A DNA stretch of 64,000 nucleotides from Octadecabacter antarcticus 307 (GCF_000155675.2 NC_020911.1:1230501-1294500); one strand, 5' to 3'; shown: positions 37,981 to 48,784, numbered from the stretch's first letter. The notes: a model not told the origin generated them from the sequence alone. Made by a program: numbers and translations.

Positions 37981-38600
37981 TCAGCCATGCACGAAAATCC
38001 AATTCTGATGCGTTGAACCAGTACAACGAAATCGTCACGCGGGCCGAACTTGACCGCGCTTCAGAATATTCGGATGTATTGTCCGCCTTGGCGACCCTGC
38101 GTCAAGATTTGCGCGTCGCGGAAGACCGTCTGACCCGCACAACGATCACCAGTCCTATGCGCGGCGTCGTCAACAACCTTGGCGTCACAAGGATCGGTGG
38201 TGTGATCCGCCCAGGTGAAATGATATTCCAGATAATCCCACTGGATGATGAGCTGTTTGTTGAGGCTGAAGTGTCACCGTCCAACATTGCCCACGTCATT
38301 CCTGGTCAGGCTGCAACAATAAAACTCAGTGCGTATGACTTTATGATCTACGGATCGCTGACGGGCGTGGTGCAGCTGATCTCAGCTGACACGTTTGAGG
38401 ACGATCGTGACCCCAATGCAGCCCCCCACTACCGCGTGACGCTGCGGCTTGATACCGCAGAACTTGGCACACGGCAGGCCCAGATCGAAATTCGTCCGAG
38501 TATGTAGGCGGACGTGGAACTGCACACTGGATCAAAGACAGTTCTGCAATACTTCATCGAGTCGATGTATCGATCACAAGAGTCCCTGCGCGAACCGTAG
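37821..38600 (+). pseudogene. HlyD/LapC membrane-fusion protein fragment fused to LapB remnant
   Basis: One open frame (37821-38507) begins in the LapB transmembrane part (FVWVLFVVGLLMVLPPFFL) and continues as HlyD: EYSDVLSALATLRQDLRVAE, RLTRTTITSPMRGVVNNLGV, IRPGEMIFQIIPLDDELFVE and SPSNIAHVIPGQAATIKLSA. It stops at a TAG where the family has IRPGMQA, and the frame continues past it with VELHTGSKTVLQYFIESMYR, RSQESLREP to a true stop at 38600. A deletion fused the two genes; a CAG-to-TAG change ended the product. Confidence 0.8.
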
Positions 38601-38798
38601 GTCTGTAAAGTCGCGCACCTGCGACGAAATCAGAAAACGGTTAACGTGCGGTTGAATTCCGGCCCTGCCGTGCTTTATTAAATCCTACTCCAATATCATT
38701 GGGGTGCTCTTGAAGCCCCTCGACAGCGCCACTAAGGTTTGCGTAACAAAATTCCCGTACACGACGTGCGAGCGCGTCAGAATTCGAAGGCAGAGCAT

Positions 38799-39428
38799 AT
38801 GCAAGACCCTATTGATACCTACATGAACCTCGTTCCGATGGTGGTCGAACAGACCGCCCGCGGCGAACGTGCCTATGATATCTTCAGCCGCTTGCTGAAA
38901 GAACGGATTATTTTCGTCAACGGCCCCATTCACGACGGCATGAGCCAGCTTGTCGTGGCCCAGTTGCTGCACCTTGAGGCTGAGAACCCGAAAAAAGAAA
39001 TTTCCATGTATATCAACAGTCCTGGAGGCGCCGTGCATTCTGGAATGAGCATCTATGATACGATGCAATATATCCGTCCCAAGGTGTCGACACTAATTTG
39101 CGGTATGGCGGCATCCATGGGGTCCGTGATTGCGGTTGGTGGCGAAAAAGGCATGCGCTTTTCTCTCCCCAACTCAGAGATCATGGTCCACCAGCCGTCC
39201 GGCGGATCGCAGGGTAAAGCCTCTGACATGCTCATCACGGCGCGTCATATCGAACAAACCCGAGAGCGATTTTACAAACTCTACATGAAACATACTGGCC
39301 AAACGCATAAGTCAGTCGAAAAAGCACTTGATCGCGACACTTGGATGACGCCCGAAGAAGCCAAAGAGTGGGGTCATCTGGACGAGATCGTCGAGAGCCG
39401 TGGCAAGGCGGAAGGTGAAGACAAGTAA
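38799..39428 (+). CDS. clpP: ATP-dependent Clp protease proteolytic subunit
   Basis: A 209-residue serine peptidase forming the ClpP tetradecamer that degrades proteins fed by ClpX/ClpA. Catalytic Ser in [16 protein letters not shown], His in [14 protein letters not shown], Asp in [13 protein letters not shown]. The start at 38799 ([18 protein letters not shown]) is preferred to 38739, since AAGG lies 9 bases upstream and the family begins here. clpX follows 119 bases later. Confidence 0.97.
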   Translation: MQDPIDTYMNLVPMVVEQTARGERAYDIFSRLLKERIIFVNGPIHDGMSQLVVAQLLHLEAENPKKEISMYINSPGGAVHSGMSIYDTMQYIRPKVSTLICGMAASMGSVIAVGGEKGMRFSLPNSEIMVHQPSGGSQGKASDMLITARHIEQTRERFYKLYMKHTGQTHKSVEKALDRDTWMTPEEAKEWGHLDEIVESRGKAEGEDK

Positions 39429-39459
39429 ACCCAAGTGACGTTTTTGACGTTGTGGACCA

Positions 39460-39499
39460 TTTCGGGCTGCCTTAGGATACCCCCAAAAGCAGCCCGAAA
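39460..39499 (+). terminator. Hairpin between clpP and clpX
   Basis: TTTCGGGCTGC and GCAGCCCGAAA form a perfect 11-bp stem around an 18-base loop. There is no T-run, so it may be a partial terminator that lets clpX be expressed separately, or an mRNA processing site. Confidence 0.75.
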
Positions 39500-39547
39500 C
39501 ACATTTATCGGCCCCCTATAACGGGACTAAGGCTAAGGAAATACGAC

Positions 39548-40816
39548 ATGGCGACAAAGTCTGGCGGCGACAGCAAAAACACCCTCTACTGCAGCTTCTG
39601 CGGCAAGAGTCAGCATGAGGTGCGCAAACTGATTGCGGGCCCGACTGTATTTATCTGCGACGAATGCGTCGAATTGTGTATGGACATTATCCGTGAAGAA
39701 ACCAAATCGGCAGGGTTTAAATCCGCCGAAGGGGTGCCAACCCCGCTTGAGATTTGTCAGGTTTTAGACGATTACGTGATCGGACAGAGGCATGCGAAAC
39801 GCGTGTTGTCGGTGGCCGTGCACAATCATTACAAACGTTTGAATCATGCCGATAAATCCGACATCGAATTGGCGAAATCCAACATCATGCTGATTGGTCC
39901 TACGGGCTGTGGTAAAACGCTGTTGGCGCAGACACTGGCCCGCATCTTGGATGTGCCGTTCACAATGGCCGATGCCACGACACTGACCGAAGCGGGTTAT
40001 GTCGGTGAAGATGTTGAAAACATTATCCTTAAGCTGTTGCAGGCGTCTGAATACAACGTCGAACGCGCGCAGCGCGGCATCGTCTACATCGACGAAGTAG
40101 ACAAAATTACCCGCAAGTCTGATAACCCGTCCATCACCCGCGACGTGTCGGGTGAGGGCGTTCAGCAGGCGTTGCTAAAAATTATGGAAGGCACCGTAGC
40201 ATCGGTGCCACCCCAAGGTGGGCGCAAGCATCCGCAACAGGAATTCCTGCAAGTTGATACCACGAACATTTTGTTTGTTTGCGGCGGTGCATTTGCGGGC
40301 CTTGATAAGATCATCGCGCAGCGCGGCAAGGGTGCTGGCATGGGGTTTGGTGCAGAAGTGCGCGGACCTGATGAACGTGGCGTTGGTGAGATTTTCAATG
40401 ATCTCGAACCAGAAGACCTGCTGAAATTTGGTTTAATTCCCGAATTTGTTGGCCGTTTGCCAGTGATTGCGACGCTTGAGGATCTGGATGAAGATGCGCT
40501 TGTTACGATCCTGTCCAAGCCAAAAAATGCGCTGGTGAAGCAATACCAGCGCCTGTTCGAACTTGAAGACGCCAAACTGACTTTCACAGATGACGCGCTG
40601 GTGGCAATCGCCAAACGTGCGATTGAACGCAAAACAGGCGCACGCGGATTGCGCTCGATTATGGAAGACATCCTGCTCGACACAATGTTCGAATTGCCAG
40701 GCATGGACACCGTGACCGAAGTGGTCGTGAACGAAGAGGCCGTCGGCCCCGACGCGCAACCGTTAATGATACACGATGATACCAAGAAAAAGGCCGAGCC
40801 CGCGACGGCTGGGTAA
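39548..40816 (+). CDS. clpX: ATP-dependent Clp protease ATP-binding subunit
   Basis: A 422-residue AAA+ unfoldase. Zinc-binding domain [17 protein letters not shown] with [10 protein letters not shown] near residues 15-42; Walker [15 protein letters not shown]; Walker [15 protein letters not shown]-type loop region [15 protein letters not shown]; sensor 2 [15 protein letters not shown]. It recognises tagged substrates and passes them to ClpP. The ridA gene starts two bases after the stop. Confidence 0.97.
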   Translation: MATKSGGDSKNTLYCSFCGKSQHEVRKLIAGPTVFICDECVELCMDIIREETKSAGFKSAEGVPTPLEICQVLDDYVIGQRHAKRVLSVAVHNHYKRLNHADKSDIELAKSNIMLIGPTGCGKTLLAQTLARILDVPFTMADATTLTEAGYVGEDVENIILKLLQASEYNVERAQRGIVYIDEVDKITRKSDNPSITRDVSGEGVQQALLKIMEGTVASVPPQGGRKHPQQEFLQVDTTNILFVCGGAFAGLDKIIAQRGKGAGMGFGAEVRGPDERGVGEIFNDLEPEDLLKFGLIPEFVGRLPVIATLEDLDEDALVTILSKPKNALVKQYQRLFELEDAKLTFTDDALVAIAKRAIERKTGARGLRSIMEDILLDTMFELPGMDTVTEVVVNEEAVGPDAQPLMIHDDTKKKAEPATAG

Positions 40817-40818
40817 CG

Positions 40819-41175
40819 ATGATCAAACGTGTATTCTCTGGCGGTGAATTTGAAGCCAAAGTCGGATATTGTCGCGCTGTTGCTGCTGGCGGTTTTGTCT
40901 ACGTCGCAGGCACAGTTGGTCAGGGCAGCACCGTGTTGGAACAATGCGCATCGGCGCTTGAAGTCATCGGGAAAGCACTGAAAGAAGCGGGCAGTGACTT
41001 TGATAAAGTGGTGCGCGTGACCTATATGCTGGCGGATCGATCTGAGTTTGAGGCGTGCTGGCCCATGCTGCGCGACGTGTTTGGCGATAATCCGCCCGCT
41101 GCGACAATGATCGAATGCGGTCTGATCACGCCGCAAGACCGGATCGAAATCGAAGTCACCGCGCTGGCGGGCTGA
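40819..41175 (+). CDS. RidA family enamine/imine deaminase
   Basis: A 118-residue YjgF/YER057c/UK114-fold protein, which usually hydrolyses reactive enamines made by PLP enzymes. Seen: GYCRAVAAGGFVYVAGTVGQ, VVRVTYMLADRSEFEACW and NPPAATMIECGLITPQDRIE (with the anion-binding Arg region less typical than in canonical RidA). Directly behind clpX and probably co-transcribed. Confidence 0.85.
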   Translation: MIKRVFSGGEFEAKVGYCRAVAAGGFVYVAGTVGQGSTVLEQCASALEVIGKALKEAGSDFDKVVRVTYMLADRSEFEACWPMLRDVFGDNPPAATMIECGLITPQDRIEIEVTALAG

Positions 41176-41256
41176 CGCGCAGTGTGGACCACGGCCCCCC
41201 TAGACCTCAGTGTTACAATCGGGCATGACAGAGCGAAGCAAACCGGAGCCAAAACC

Positions 41257-41640
41257 ATGGGTGTTTTCAACTTTATCAAACGGATTTTCACGTGGTGGGA
41301 CGGGCAAACGCTTGGAACGCAGCTGTGGACATGGCGCAAGGGCACCAAGGTCGGCGAAGATGAGCTGGGTAATATCTATTATACCAATGCTGACAAATCT
41401 CGCCGCTGGGTGATTTATGATGGTGAGGTCGAAGGCAGCCGCGTCAGCCCTGACTGGCATGGCTGGCTGCACCACACGTGGGATGAAACGCCGAGTGACA
41501 AGCCTCTGATCCACAAGTCGTGGGAAAAACCACATGTGCAGAACCTGACAGGCACGGACGCAGCCTATGCGCCGGCTGGGTCGTTGCGCCGCAGCGATCC
41601 TGCAAAACGCGCCGATTACGAAGCATGGACACCGGAATAA
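41257..41640 (+). CDS. NADH:ubiquinone oxidoreductase subunit NDUFA12
   Basis: A 127-residue accessory subunit of complex I (NDUFA12/B17.2 family), found in alphaproteobacteria and mitochondria. Signatures: [18 protein letters not shown] [40 protein letters not shown] and [19 protein letters not shown]. The gene lies apart from the nuo operon, as is usual. The mlaD gene begins two bases after its stop. Confidence 0.95.
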   Translation: MGVFNFIKRIFTWWDGQTLGTQLWTWRKGTKVGEDELGNIYYTNADKSRRWVIYDGEVEGSRVSPDWHGWLHHTWDETPSDKPLIHKSWEKPHVQNLTGTDAAYAPAGSLRRSDPAKRADYEAWTPE

Positions 41641-41642
41641 TC

Positions 41643-42089
41643 ATGCGTGAAAATACCACAGAGGTCGTGGTCGGGGCGGCCATTCTAGCGGCGGCGCTTG
41701 GATTTTTATGGTTTATCGTGACCGCGACAGGGCTAGGTGGGTCTGCCACAGGAATGGAATTGAAGGCCAACTTCCGCTCTGCGGAAGGCGTCAGCGTCGG
41801 GACAGATATTCGGCTTGCTGGTGTGTCCGTCGGCGTAGTCAGCGGGTTGGATCTCAACATCGAGACATACCGCGCTGACGCGATCTTTGCGATTGATCAG
41901 GGTGTTTCGATTCCCGATGACAGCGCAGCCGTTGTCGCATCCGAGGGCCTTTTGGGCGGCACGTTTGTCGAAATTGTTCCCGGTGGATCGTTTGAAAAGT
42001 TCGTTGACGGCGGACTGATCGAAGACACCCAAGGCGCCGTGAGCTTGATCCAATTGCTGCTGAAATTCGTTGGAGGAGAAGAAGCGTGA
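41643..42089 (+). CDS. mlaD: Outer-membrane lipid asymmetry protein MlaD
   Basis: A 148-residue MCE-domain lipoprotein-like anchor. An N-terminal membrane segment (VVVGAAILAAALGFLWFIV) precedes the MCE domain ELKANFRSAEGVSVGTDIRL AGVSVG, ending with LIEDTQGAVSLIQLLLKFVG. It binds phospholipid in the periplasm as part of the Mla transporter. Here it is separate from other mla genes and overlaps the next gene by 4 bases. Confidence 0.92.
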   Translation: MRENTTEVVVGAAILAAALGFLWFIVTATGLGGSATGMELKANFRSAEGVSVGTDIRLAGVSVGVVSGLDLNIETYRADAIFAIDQGVSIPDDSAAVVASEGLLGGTFVEIVPGGSFEKFVDGGLIEDTQGAVSLIQLLLKFVGGEEA

Positions 42090-42442
42090 AAACGTTTCTG
42101 ACGGCCTTGCTGATATGCCTTGTGATGCCTGTTTGCGCGCAGCAGGCGATAACGGCCTCAGGCGGGACTTTGCGGGTTCTCGACAAAATCACGGGCCGCA
42201 CTCAAGATCTCGAATTTGGCAACGGCCAGACCCAAACCGTTGAGCTTATGGCGATCACAATGACCGAATGCCGCTACCCAAGTGGTAACCAATCTGGCGA
42301 TGCCTATGCGTTTTTGACAATTTTATACAACAATGCCGCCGATCCGGTTTTTCGCGGCTGGATGATTGCGTCCGCCCCTGCGCTGAACGCACTGGATCAC
42401 CCACGTTATGATGTTTGGGCGTTGCGCTGTAGCAGCGAATAG
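42086..42442 (+). CDS. DUF2155 secreted protein
   Basis: A 118-residue protein with signal peptide (MKTFLTALLICLVMPVCAQQ) and the DUF2155 core: ASGGTLRVLDKITGRTQDLE, ITMTECRYPSGNQSGDAYAF, RGWMIASAPALNALDHPRYD and WALRC. It has two conserved Cys. The gene overlaps mlaD by 4 bases and this neighbourhood is conserved in alphaproteobacteria, so a periplasmic envelope role is plausible; no function is proven. Confidence 0.9.
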   Translation: MKTFLTALLICLVMPVCAQQAITASGGTLRVLDKITGRTQDLEFGNGQTQTVELMAITMTECRYPSGNQSGDAYAFLTILYNNAADPVFRGWMIASAPALNALDHPRYDVWALRCSSE

Positions 42443-43047
42443 GCGTCCGAAACGCCAGTCTGACGCTCAAAATCAGCATCGAGCGCGAGTGCGGTGTCTA
42501 ACATGTGTCGATACTGTGCGCGTGAAACCTCGACCCCCCCAAGGCTGGACAAATGCGGCGTTATGAACTGGGTGTCGAATAATTCAAAGCCGCCGACGGC
42601 CAAGCGATCCACTAAATAGGCCAACGCGACTTTCGACGCGTCGGTGCGGTGGCTGAACATACTTTCCCCAAAAAATGCGCCGCCCAAGGTGATCCCAAAA
42701 ACGCCACCGACGAGGACCCCATTGTCCCAAACCTCCACCGACCGCGCCATGCGTGCGCGGTGAAGTTGGTTGTAAAGCGTCACAAGCATTTCATTGATCC
42801 ACGTTTCATCGCGGTCGGCGCACCCCGCGACAACGCCTTCAAAATCAACATCATAAGTGATGGTGAACCGTTCAGACCGAACAGTTTTGGCGAGAGAGCG
42901 AGAGATGTGGAAGCCGTCCAATGGCATAACTCCGCGCTGGCGTGGGTCCACCCAAAACAAGTCCTCGTCGCCACGATGCTCTGCCATTGGAAAGATCCCG
43001 CCAGCATAGGCCGACAGCAGCATTTCCGGAGTGAGCGTTGTGGTCAT
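42406..43047 (-). CDS. aat: Leucyl/phenylalanyl-tRNA--protein transferase
   Basis: A 213-residue enzyme that adds Leu or Phe to N-terminal Arg/Lys of proteins, marking them for ClpAPS. Motifs: LSAYAGGIFPMAEHRGDEDL FWVDP (substrate site), RGVMPLDGFHISRSL, ETWINEMLVTLYNQLH and VGGVFGITLGGAFFGESMFS. The 3' end overlaps the DUF2155 gene by 37 bases in convergent orientation. Confidence 0.95.
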   Translation of the reverse strand: MTTTLTPEMLLSAYAGGIFPMAEHRGDEDLFWVDPRQRGVMPLDGFHISRSLAKTVRSERFTITYDVDFEGVVAGCADRDETWINEMLVTLYNQLHRARMARSVEVWDNGVLVGGVFGITLGGAFFGESMFSHRTDASKVALAYLVDRLAVGGFELFDTQFITPHLSSLGGVEVSRAQYRHMLDTALALDADFERQTGVSDAYSLLQRNAQTS

Positions 43048-43149
43048 TTTGTGCCTTCATTCATCTAGAAAGATTGTCGCACGATCACGGTGGTGGGTAA
43101 ATGAACAGTCAAATTAACTGGAAATAGCACATGAGCTTTCCGATTTAAT

Positions 43150-43429
43150 TGCGGACTTGCCGTATTATCATGATCATACCGTACCAGTGCAGCAGATGAA
43201 CAAGCGCCACGATGCGCTTATTGCGCCGTTCGCAGCTGAAATTTCAGGGTCGCGTGATCAAAGCAATCCCCAGTTTCAAGGCGATGTGGCGTGTGGTCCA
43301 AGAGTTGGATGATAGCTGCGACTGGGTGGATTGGAACGCCCGCGCCATGGATGATCGGCGCGGGGTGTCAGGCTATTAACGCGAAACGGATATGCAGCGC
43401 AGCACCTGGGTGCTTCGGCCAAATCCCTA
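43150..43429 (+). pseudogene. Class I SAM methyltransferase remnant (internal deletion)
   Basis: The 396-base gap between aat and accC holds two adjoining pieces: DLPYYHDHTVPVQQMNKRHD and ALIAPFAAEISGSRV, the start of a SAM methyltransferase family, then MWRVVQELDDSCDWVDWNAR and MDDRRGVSGY, near its usual C-terminus, then a stop and MQRSTWVLRPNP. The SAM-binding core between them is missing. A remnant only; the family call is moderate. Confidence 0.5.
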
Positions 43430-43443
43430 GGTGAGGTTGGGCC

Positions 43444-44793
43444 CTAAGTGAGGAGGTTGGTTTCGAGCCAGTGTTCCAGCCAATGGATGTTATAGTCGCC
43501 GGTTAGCACCGCGTCTTCTTGCAGCAAGGCGTGGAACAGCGGAATGGTGGTGTCGACGCCATCGACAATCAACTCGCCCAAAGCACGCGCAAGACGGGCC
43601 AACGCCTCTGGTCGGTCACGACCATGGACGATGAGTTTACCGATCAAACTATCGTAGTAGGGCGGGATGGAATAGCCATCATAAAGCGCAGAATCCATCC
43701 GAACACCAAGGCCACCGGGCGCGTGGAATTGCGTAATGCGACCGGGGCAGGGCGAAAAGTTCGGCAGTTTTTCAGCGTTGATCCGAACCTCAATGGCGTG
43801 GCCACGAATTTTCAGATCGTCTTGGGTGAATGACAGCGGCATGCCGGACGCCACGCGGATTTGTTCGCGCACAAGGTCTTGATCGAATATCGCTTCGGTC
43901 ACGGGATGTTCGACCTGAAGGCGGGTGTTCATTTCAATGAAATAGAACTCACCGTTTTCATACAGAAACTCAATCGTGCCCGCGCCGATGTAGTTGATAT
44001 TGGCGCAGGCGTCTGCACAAACTTTGCCGATTCTCGCCCGCTCCTCGGGGGTGATCGACGGGCCGGGGGCTTCCTCAAATACTTTTTGGTGGCGGCGCTG
44101 CAACGAACAATCGCGTTCACCCAAATGCACAGCCTTACCTTTGCCATCACCGAATACCTGAATTTCGATGTGGCGCGGGGTGGTCAGATATTTTTCGATG
44201 TAGACTTCTGAGTTACCGAAATTCGATTTACCTTCGGCGCGCGCCGTTTGGAACGCCGATTTCATTTCGTCAGCCGAATTAGCGACCTTCATGCCTTTGC
44301 CGCCGCCACCGGCTGTGGCTTTGATGATCACCGGATAGCCGAACTCTTCGCCAATTTTAAGCGCGTCTTCAACCGTATCGACGCCACCAGGGGAGCCTGG
44401 AACGCAGGGCACGCCGAGTGCTTTCATTGTGTCCTTGGCAGTGATCTTGTCGCCCATGGTGCGGATGTGTTCCGCCGTGGGGCCGATAAACGTTAACCCA
44501 TGGTCTTCGACCACTTGCACGAATTGCGCGTTTTCGGACAGGAAACCGTAGCCCGGATGGATCGCCTGTGCGCCAGTGATCTCGCATGCAGAAATGATCG
44601 CCGGAAAACTCAAATAGCTGAGAGGCGACGGCGCGGGGCCGATGCACACGCTCTCGTCGGCCATGCGAACGTGCATGGCGTCAGCATCAGCAGTTGAATG
44701 AACAGCGACCGAGCCGATGCCCATTTCGCGACAGGCGCGGATCACGCGCAGAGCGATTTCCCCACGGTTCGCGATCAGGATTTTGTCAAACAT
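43444..44793 (-). CDS. accC: Acetyl-CoA carboxylase, biotin carboxylase subunit
   Basis: A 449-residue ATP-grasp enzyme that carboxylates biotin on AccB, the first step of fatty-acid synthesis. [20 protein letters not shown] at the N-terminus, the glycine-rich ATP loop [41 protein letters not shown] and [14 protein letters not shown]. It follows accB by 22 bases as an accBC operon. Confidence 0.97.
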   Translation of the reverse strand: MFDKILIANRGEIALRVIRACREMGIGSVAVHSTADADAMHVRMADESVCIGPAPSPLSYLSFPAIISACEITGAQAIHPGYGFLSENAQFVQVVEDHGLTFIGPTAEHIRTMGDKITAKDTMKALGVPCVPGSPGGVDTVEDALKIGEEFGYPVIIKATAGGGGKGMKVANSADEMKSAFQTARAEGKSNFGNSEVYIEKYLTTPRHIEIQVFGDGKGKAVHLGERDCSLQRRHQKVFEEAPGPSITPEERARIGKVCADACANINYIGAGTIEFLYENGEFYFIEMNTRLQVEHPVTEAIFDQDLVREQIRVASGMPLSFTQDDLKIRGHAIEVRINAEKLPNFSPCPGRITQFHAPGGLGVRMDSALYDGYSIPPYYDSLIGKLIVHGRDRPEALARLARALGELIVDGVDTTIPLFHALLQEDAVLTGDYNIHWLEHWLETNLLT

Positions 44794-44815
44794 TTCAGTC
44801 CCTTATCTTTGATCC

Positions 44816-45319
44816 CTATTCGACGATCATCAGGGGGGCGCCGAATTCAACAGGCGCGCCATCTTCGACCAAAAGCCGCTTAACTGTGCCGGATTTTGGC
44901 GCAGGGATATGGTTCATGGTTTTCATCGCTTCGATGATTAACAATGTGTCACCTTCGCTGACCTTGTCGCCGATTTTTACGAAAGCTGCGACATCGGGTT
45001 CGGGGGACATGTAGACTGTGCCAACCATCGGCGATGTGACGGCACCGGGCAAGCTGGCGGGGTCTGCGCTGGCTTCGGGTGCGGGGGACGCGGCTGCGGC
45101 GGGTGCTGCTGCCATGTGTACCGGCGCAGCTGCGGCTATTTGCGTTACGACCTGTGCGGGCGGCTTGCGACTAACGCGGACATTAAGGCTGTCGTTCTCA
45201 CCGTAATCGCGTTTTACCTGCAGTTCTGTCAAATCGTTTTCGCGTAGCAATTCTGCCAGCGCTTTGATGAAGCTGACATCTGAGTCGCGGTCGGAATTTT
45301 GAGGCGTCGTTTTGGTCAT
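44816..45319 (-). CDS. accB: Acetyl-CoA carboxylase biotin carboxyl carrier protein
   Basis: A 167-residue BCCP. The biotinyl lysine is Lys133 in [14 protein letters not shown] (AMKxM with Thr at the variable position). An Ala/Pro-rich linker (about residues 61-92) joins an N-terminal domain to the biotinyl domain, which starts at [15 protein letters not shown]. First gene of accBC. Confidence 0.97.
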   Translation of the reverse strand: MTKTTPQNSDRDSDVSFIKALAELLRENDLTELQVKRDYGENDSLNVRVSRKPPAQVVTQIAAAAPVHMAAAPAAAASPAPEASADPASLPGAVTSPMVGTVYMSPEPDVAAFVKIGDKVSEGDTLLIIEAMKTMNHIPAPKSGTVKRLLVEDGAPVEFGAPLMIVE

Positions 45320-45444
45320 TGTTCCCTCGGCGTGTTGCCTGTCTTTTGGCGCGTTTCATATTTGTTTATCGCAAACACTGCCAACGTCTTACACCAAGGT
45401 GGCGAGGGTGGAAAGCGGGCCGAACGGGGAAAAATGACGTTGAT

Positions 45445-45774
45445 TTATTTTGCCTGGTTTTCGGGTGCTGCCTCTTGCTTTGGGGTGTCTTGTTTTTCAG
45501 GCAGTATATTGATGCCATAGGGCTTCAGTGTGCGCTGAGCCGGGGACACACCAGATGTGTCGAGCTTTAGCGCTGCGTCGCTATTTCCAAGTGCTGCTTT
45601 GCTGACGAAACCGCTTTGCGTTGGGCTGGCCGAAACAGGTAGCGGCACCTCGGGGGATGGGTCTTTGGTCGTCGCGGACGCGTCAGCCGGTGCACGGCCA
45701 TCTGGCATCGCAGGCGGTGGCGCGGGTTGTTGTGCGGGGGCTTGGCCCACAGCGATTACGACTGGAAGTTCCAT
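45445..45774 (-). CDS. Hypothetical Pro/Ala-rich protein
   Basis: A 109-residue, low-complexity protein beginning MELPVVIAVGQAPAQQPAPP and ending PEKQDTPKQEAAPENQAK. No signal peptide or domain is clear; it is likely disordered. It lies 125 bases upstream of accB in the same direction. The sequence stays open throughout and the codon use matches its neighbours, which supports a real gene. Function unknown. Confidence 0.55.
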   Translation of the reverse strand: MELPVVIAVGQAPAQQPAPPPAMPDGRAPADASATTKDPSPEVPLPVSASPTQSGFVSKAALGNSDAALKLDTSGVSPAQRTLKPYGINILPEKQDTPKQEAAPENQAK

Positions 45775-45872
45775 CTCAGGCTCCTGTTGCTAGAACGGAG
45801 CCCCCACCGACGTTGGTTATAGCGCACAGCCCTTAATAAACCGTTTAGTGCGATCTGTTTTTCTGCTTTGGA

Positions 45873-45914
45873 CAAACGAATGCCGCGATGACGAATCAGC
45901 GCGGCATTCGTTTG
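45873..45914 (-). terminator. acsA terminator hairpin
   Basis: CAAACGAATGCCGCG and CGCGGCATTCGTTTG form a perfect 15-bp stem with a 12-base loop, starting 15 bases after the acsA stop codon. Confidence 0.85.
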
Positions 45915-45928
45915 AATTTTTAGGTCGA

Positions 45929-47887
45929 TCAGCTGCGATTCATCCGGTTTTCAACCAGGTCTTCCACGACGGACGGATCTGCGAGCGTGGACGTATCCCC
46001 CAATGTGTCAAAGTCGTTCTCAGCAATCTTGCGCAGAATGCGGCGCATAATTTTTCCAGAACGGGTTTTTGGCAAGCCGGGGGCCCACTGCAACAGGTCA
46101 GGCTTGGCGATGGGGCCGATTTCGCTGCGGACCCATTTATTCAATTCAGCACGTAATTCGTCCGTAGGGTCGATCCCATTCATCAAAGTAACATAGGCGT
46201 AGATGCCCTGACCCTTGATGTCGTGCGGGTAACCAACGACGGCGGCTTCGGCCACTGCGACATGCGCCACCAGTGCGGATTCGACCTCTGCGGTGCCCAT
46301 GCGGTGGCCAGAGACGTTGATCACGTCATCGACGCGTCCCGTTACCCAGAGGTCGCCGTCTGCATCGCGTTTGCAACCGTCACCAGAGAAATAGTAGCCC
46401 GCGTAATCCCCAAAATAGGTCGTTTCAAAGCGCTCATGATCGCCCCAAATTGTCCGCATCTGGCCGGGCCAACTGTCTTTGATACACAGCACGCCGCTGA
46501 CGTCGTTGCCGTGAACCTCCTCGCCTGATTGCGGGTCCAACACGACTGGGAGCACACCAAAGAAAGGCACCTGCGCGGCACCGGGTTTCAGGGTCGTTGC
46601 ACCGGGCAGGGGGGTCAGCATGTGGCCACCTGTTTCAGTCTGCCAGAACGTGTCGACAATGGGACAATTGCCTTTCCCTACAACGTTATAGTACCAATTC
46701 CACGCTTCAGGATTGATCGGTTCACCGACCGAGCCGAGCAGTTTGAGATCGGACAGATCGTGCTTTTCTACCCAGTCATTCCCGTGGGCCATCAACGCGC
46801 GAATGGCAGTCGGGGCGGTGTAGAACTGGTTGACCTTATGCTTGGCACAGACATCCCAGAACCGACCCGGGTCAGGGTAGGTTGGCACACCCTCAAACAT
46901 GATCGTTGTGGCACCATTGGCGAGCGGGCCATAGACGATATAGCTGTGGCCCGTCACCCAGCCAACGTCGGCGGTACACCAGAACACATCGCCTTCGTGG
47001 TAATCGAACGTGTATTCATGGGTCATGGCTGCATAGACGAGGTAGCCGCCTGTCGTGTGCACGACGCCTTTGGGCTGACCTGTTGAACCGGACGTATACA
47101 GGATAAACAGTGGATCTTCTGCAGCCATTTCAACGGGTTGCTGATAGTCGTCGGCTTCTAGCACCATGTCGTTGTAACTGTAGTCACGGTCCGTCCATGT
47201 GGTTTGGCCGCCTGTCCGTTTCACAACGAGGCATTTGACGCTGTCTTTGCAACGCAACAGTGCCGCATCTGCGTTTGATTTCAAGGGCGTAGCTTTGCCA
47301 CCGCGGGGCGCGTGATCGGCGGTGATGACGACTTTGGCGTCGCAGCCGTTGATCCGCGCACCGAGGGCGTCGGGTGAGAAGCCTGCGAACACGATGGAAT
47401 GCACAGCGCCGATGCGTGTGCAGGCCAGCATTGCGTAGGCAGCTTCTGGAACCATCGGCATATAGATGACGACGCGATCACCTTTAGTGACGCCTAAGGT
47501 CTGGAGAACATTGGCCATTTTGCAAACGTGCGTTTGCAGTTCGCGGTAGGTGATGTGCAGCGATTCAGTCGTGTTCGGATCGTCGGGTTCCCAGATGATC
47601 GCCACCTGATCGCCGCGGGTTTCGACGTGGCGATCCACGCAGTTGGCAGACACATTCAGGGTGCCGTCTTCAAACCATTTGATGTCGATGTTACCCGGTT
47701 CAAATGACGTATTCTTCACTGTTGTGAAGGGCTTAATCCAATCAATGCGCTTGCCATGCTCCCCCCAGAACCCGTCGGGATCGTTGATGGAATGGGCGTA
47801 CATTTTATCGTAGCCAGCGGCGTCAACATGGGCGCGTTTGGCGGCTGCGGCGGTGGGTGGATATGTCTTGGATTTGGTGGCTGACAT
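45929..47887 (-). CDS. acsA: Acetyl-CoA synthetase
   Basis: A 652-residue AMP-forming acetate--CoA ligase. ATP loop [60 protein letters not shown], and the regulatory acetylation site [13 protein letters not shown] (Lys in SGK). The start at 47887 ([12 protein letters not shown]) is chosen over the upstream Met. A 20-base perfect palindrome lies 54-73 bases before this ATG. It follows livF by about 120 bases, which suggests linked control of acetate and transport genes. Confidence 0.96.
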   Translation of the reverse strand: MSATKSKTYPPTAAAAKRAHVDAAGYDKMYAHSINDPDGFWGEHGKRIDWIKPFTTVKNTSFEPGNIDIKWFEDGTLNVSANCVDRHVETRGDQVAIIWEPDDPNTTESLHITYRELQTHVCKMANVLQTLGVTKGDRVVIYMPMVPEAAYAMLACTRIGAVHSIVFAGFSPDALGARINGCDAKVVITADHAPRGGKATPLKSNADAALLRCKDSVKCLVVKRTGGQTTWTDRDYSYNDMVLEADDYQQPVEMAAEDPLFILYTSGSTGQPKGVVHTTGGYLVYAAMTHEYTFDYHEGDVFWCTADVGWVTGHSYIVYGPLANGATTIMFEGVPTYPDPGRFWDVCAKHKVNQFYTAPTAIRALMAHGNDWVEKHDLSDLKLLGSVGEPINPEAWNWYYNVVGKGNCPIVDTFWQTETGGHMLTPLPGATTLKPGAAQVPFFGVLPVVLDPQSGEEVHGNDVSGVLCIKDSWPGQMRTIWGDHERFETTYFGDYAGYYFSGDGCKRDADGDLWVTGRVDDVINVSGHRMGTAEVESALVAHVAVAEAAVVGYPHDIKGQGIYAYVTLMNGIDPTDELRAELNKWVRSEIGPIAKPDLLQWAPGLPKTRSGKIMRRILRKIAENDFDTLGDTSTLADPSVVEDLVENRMNRS

Positions 47888-47940
47888 GGGGGCATCCCTT
47901 ATTTGAATTGGGGCCAGTTTGGGCGAGTCACACAGCGTAC

Positions 47941-47960
47941 ACAAGTTGTACACAACTTGT
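47941..47960. promoter_or_regulatory. Palindromic operator candidate upstream of acsA
   Basis: ACAAGTTGT-AC-ACAACTTGT, a perfect inverted repeat with 9-bp arms and 2-base centre in the 122-base space between livF and acsA. Position and symmetry fit a binding site for a dimeric regulator. Confidence 0.65.
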
Positions 47961-48009
47961 ATGCCTGCGGGTATGTCGGCGCGGCACCGAATTGGTCCCG
48001 CAACCGCTG

Positions 48010-48783
48010 TCAGATCGCGAGGTATCTGGAGCGCAGGTCTTCGTCTTCCAGCACTTCCTTCGCCGAGCCGTCATAGACGACTTTGCCGATATCGAGGATC
48101 ACGGCACGGTCGGCCAGTTTCAACGCCGCGACAGCGTTTTGTTCGACGATGACAGTGGTGATGCCTTGGTCGCGAATCATTTTCAGCGTCTCGGCGAGTT
48201 CCTGCACGATGACCGGCGCCAGGCCTTCATAGGGTTCATCCAGCAGCAACACTTTGATGTCACGACACAGCGCACGCGCGATAGACAACATCTGCTGTTC
48301 ACCACCCGACAAGGTCACACCATCCTGTTTGCGCCGTTCACGCAGGCGCGGAAACAAATCGTACACGCGGTCCAGTGACCAGCCGATGGGCGGGGCGATC
48401 TGGGCGAGTTTCAGGTTCTCTTCGACGGTCAGGCCGGGAATGATGCTGCGATCTTCGGGCACAAGTTGAATGCCCGCTTGTGATGCCTGCCAGGATTTCA
48501 TTTCATGCAGTGGTTTGTGGTCAAGCCAGATTTCGCCACTGTTCAGCTGCGGATCATCCATGCGCGCAATCGCCCGCAGAGTGGATGTTTTGCCAGCCCC
48601 GTTTCGACCAAGAAGGGCGAGGATTTCACCTTCGTGGATATCAAAACTGATACCTTGGACAATGTAACTTTCGCCGTAATAGGCTTCCATGTTCCAGACC
48701 GACAGGTATTTGGGCGCGGTGGCGGCCATATTGCGGTTCTTGTCGAATGGGCCTTCGGCGTCGAGATGTTCAACGTGGGTCAT
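48010..48783 (-). CDS. livF: Branched-chain amino-acid type ABC transporter ATP-binding protein LivF
   Basis: A 257-residue ATPase. Walker [18 protein letters not shown], signature [16 protein letters not shown], Walker [17 protein letters not shown]. The N-terminal 20 residues are longer than in typical LivF; a later Met (MAATAPKYL) could be the start. Last gene of the operon SBP-livH-livM-livG-livF, 1 base after livG. Confidence 0.93.
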   Translation of the reverse strand: MTHVEHLDAEGPFDKNRNMAATAPKYLSVWNMEAYYGESYIVQGISFDIHEGEILALLGRNGAGKTSTLRAIARMDDPQLNSGEIWLDHKPLHEMKSWQASQAGIQLVPEDRSIIPGLTVEENLKLAQIAPPIGWSLDRVYDLFPRLRERRKQDGVTLSGGEQQMLSIARALCRDIKVLLLDEPYEGLAPVIVQELAETLKMIRDQGITTVIVEQNAVAALKLADRAVILDIGKVVYDGSAKEVLEDEDLRSRYLAI

Positions 48784-48784
48784 T

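Noticed and set aside
40162..41136. 324-codon frame opposite clpX/ridA
   Set aside because: Ser/Arg-rich antisense shadow of clpX and ridA.
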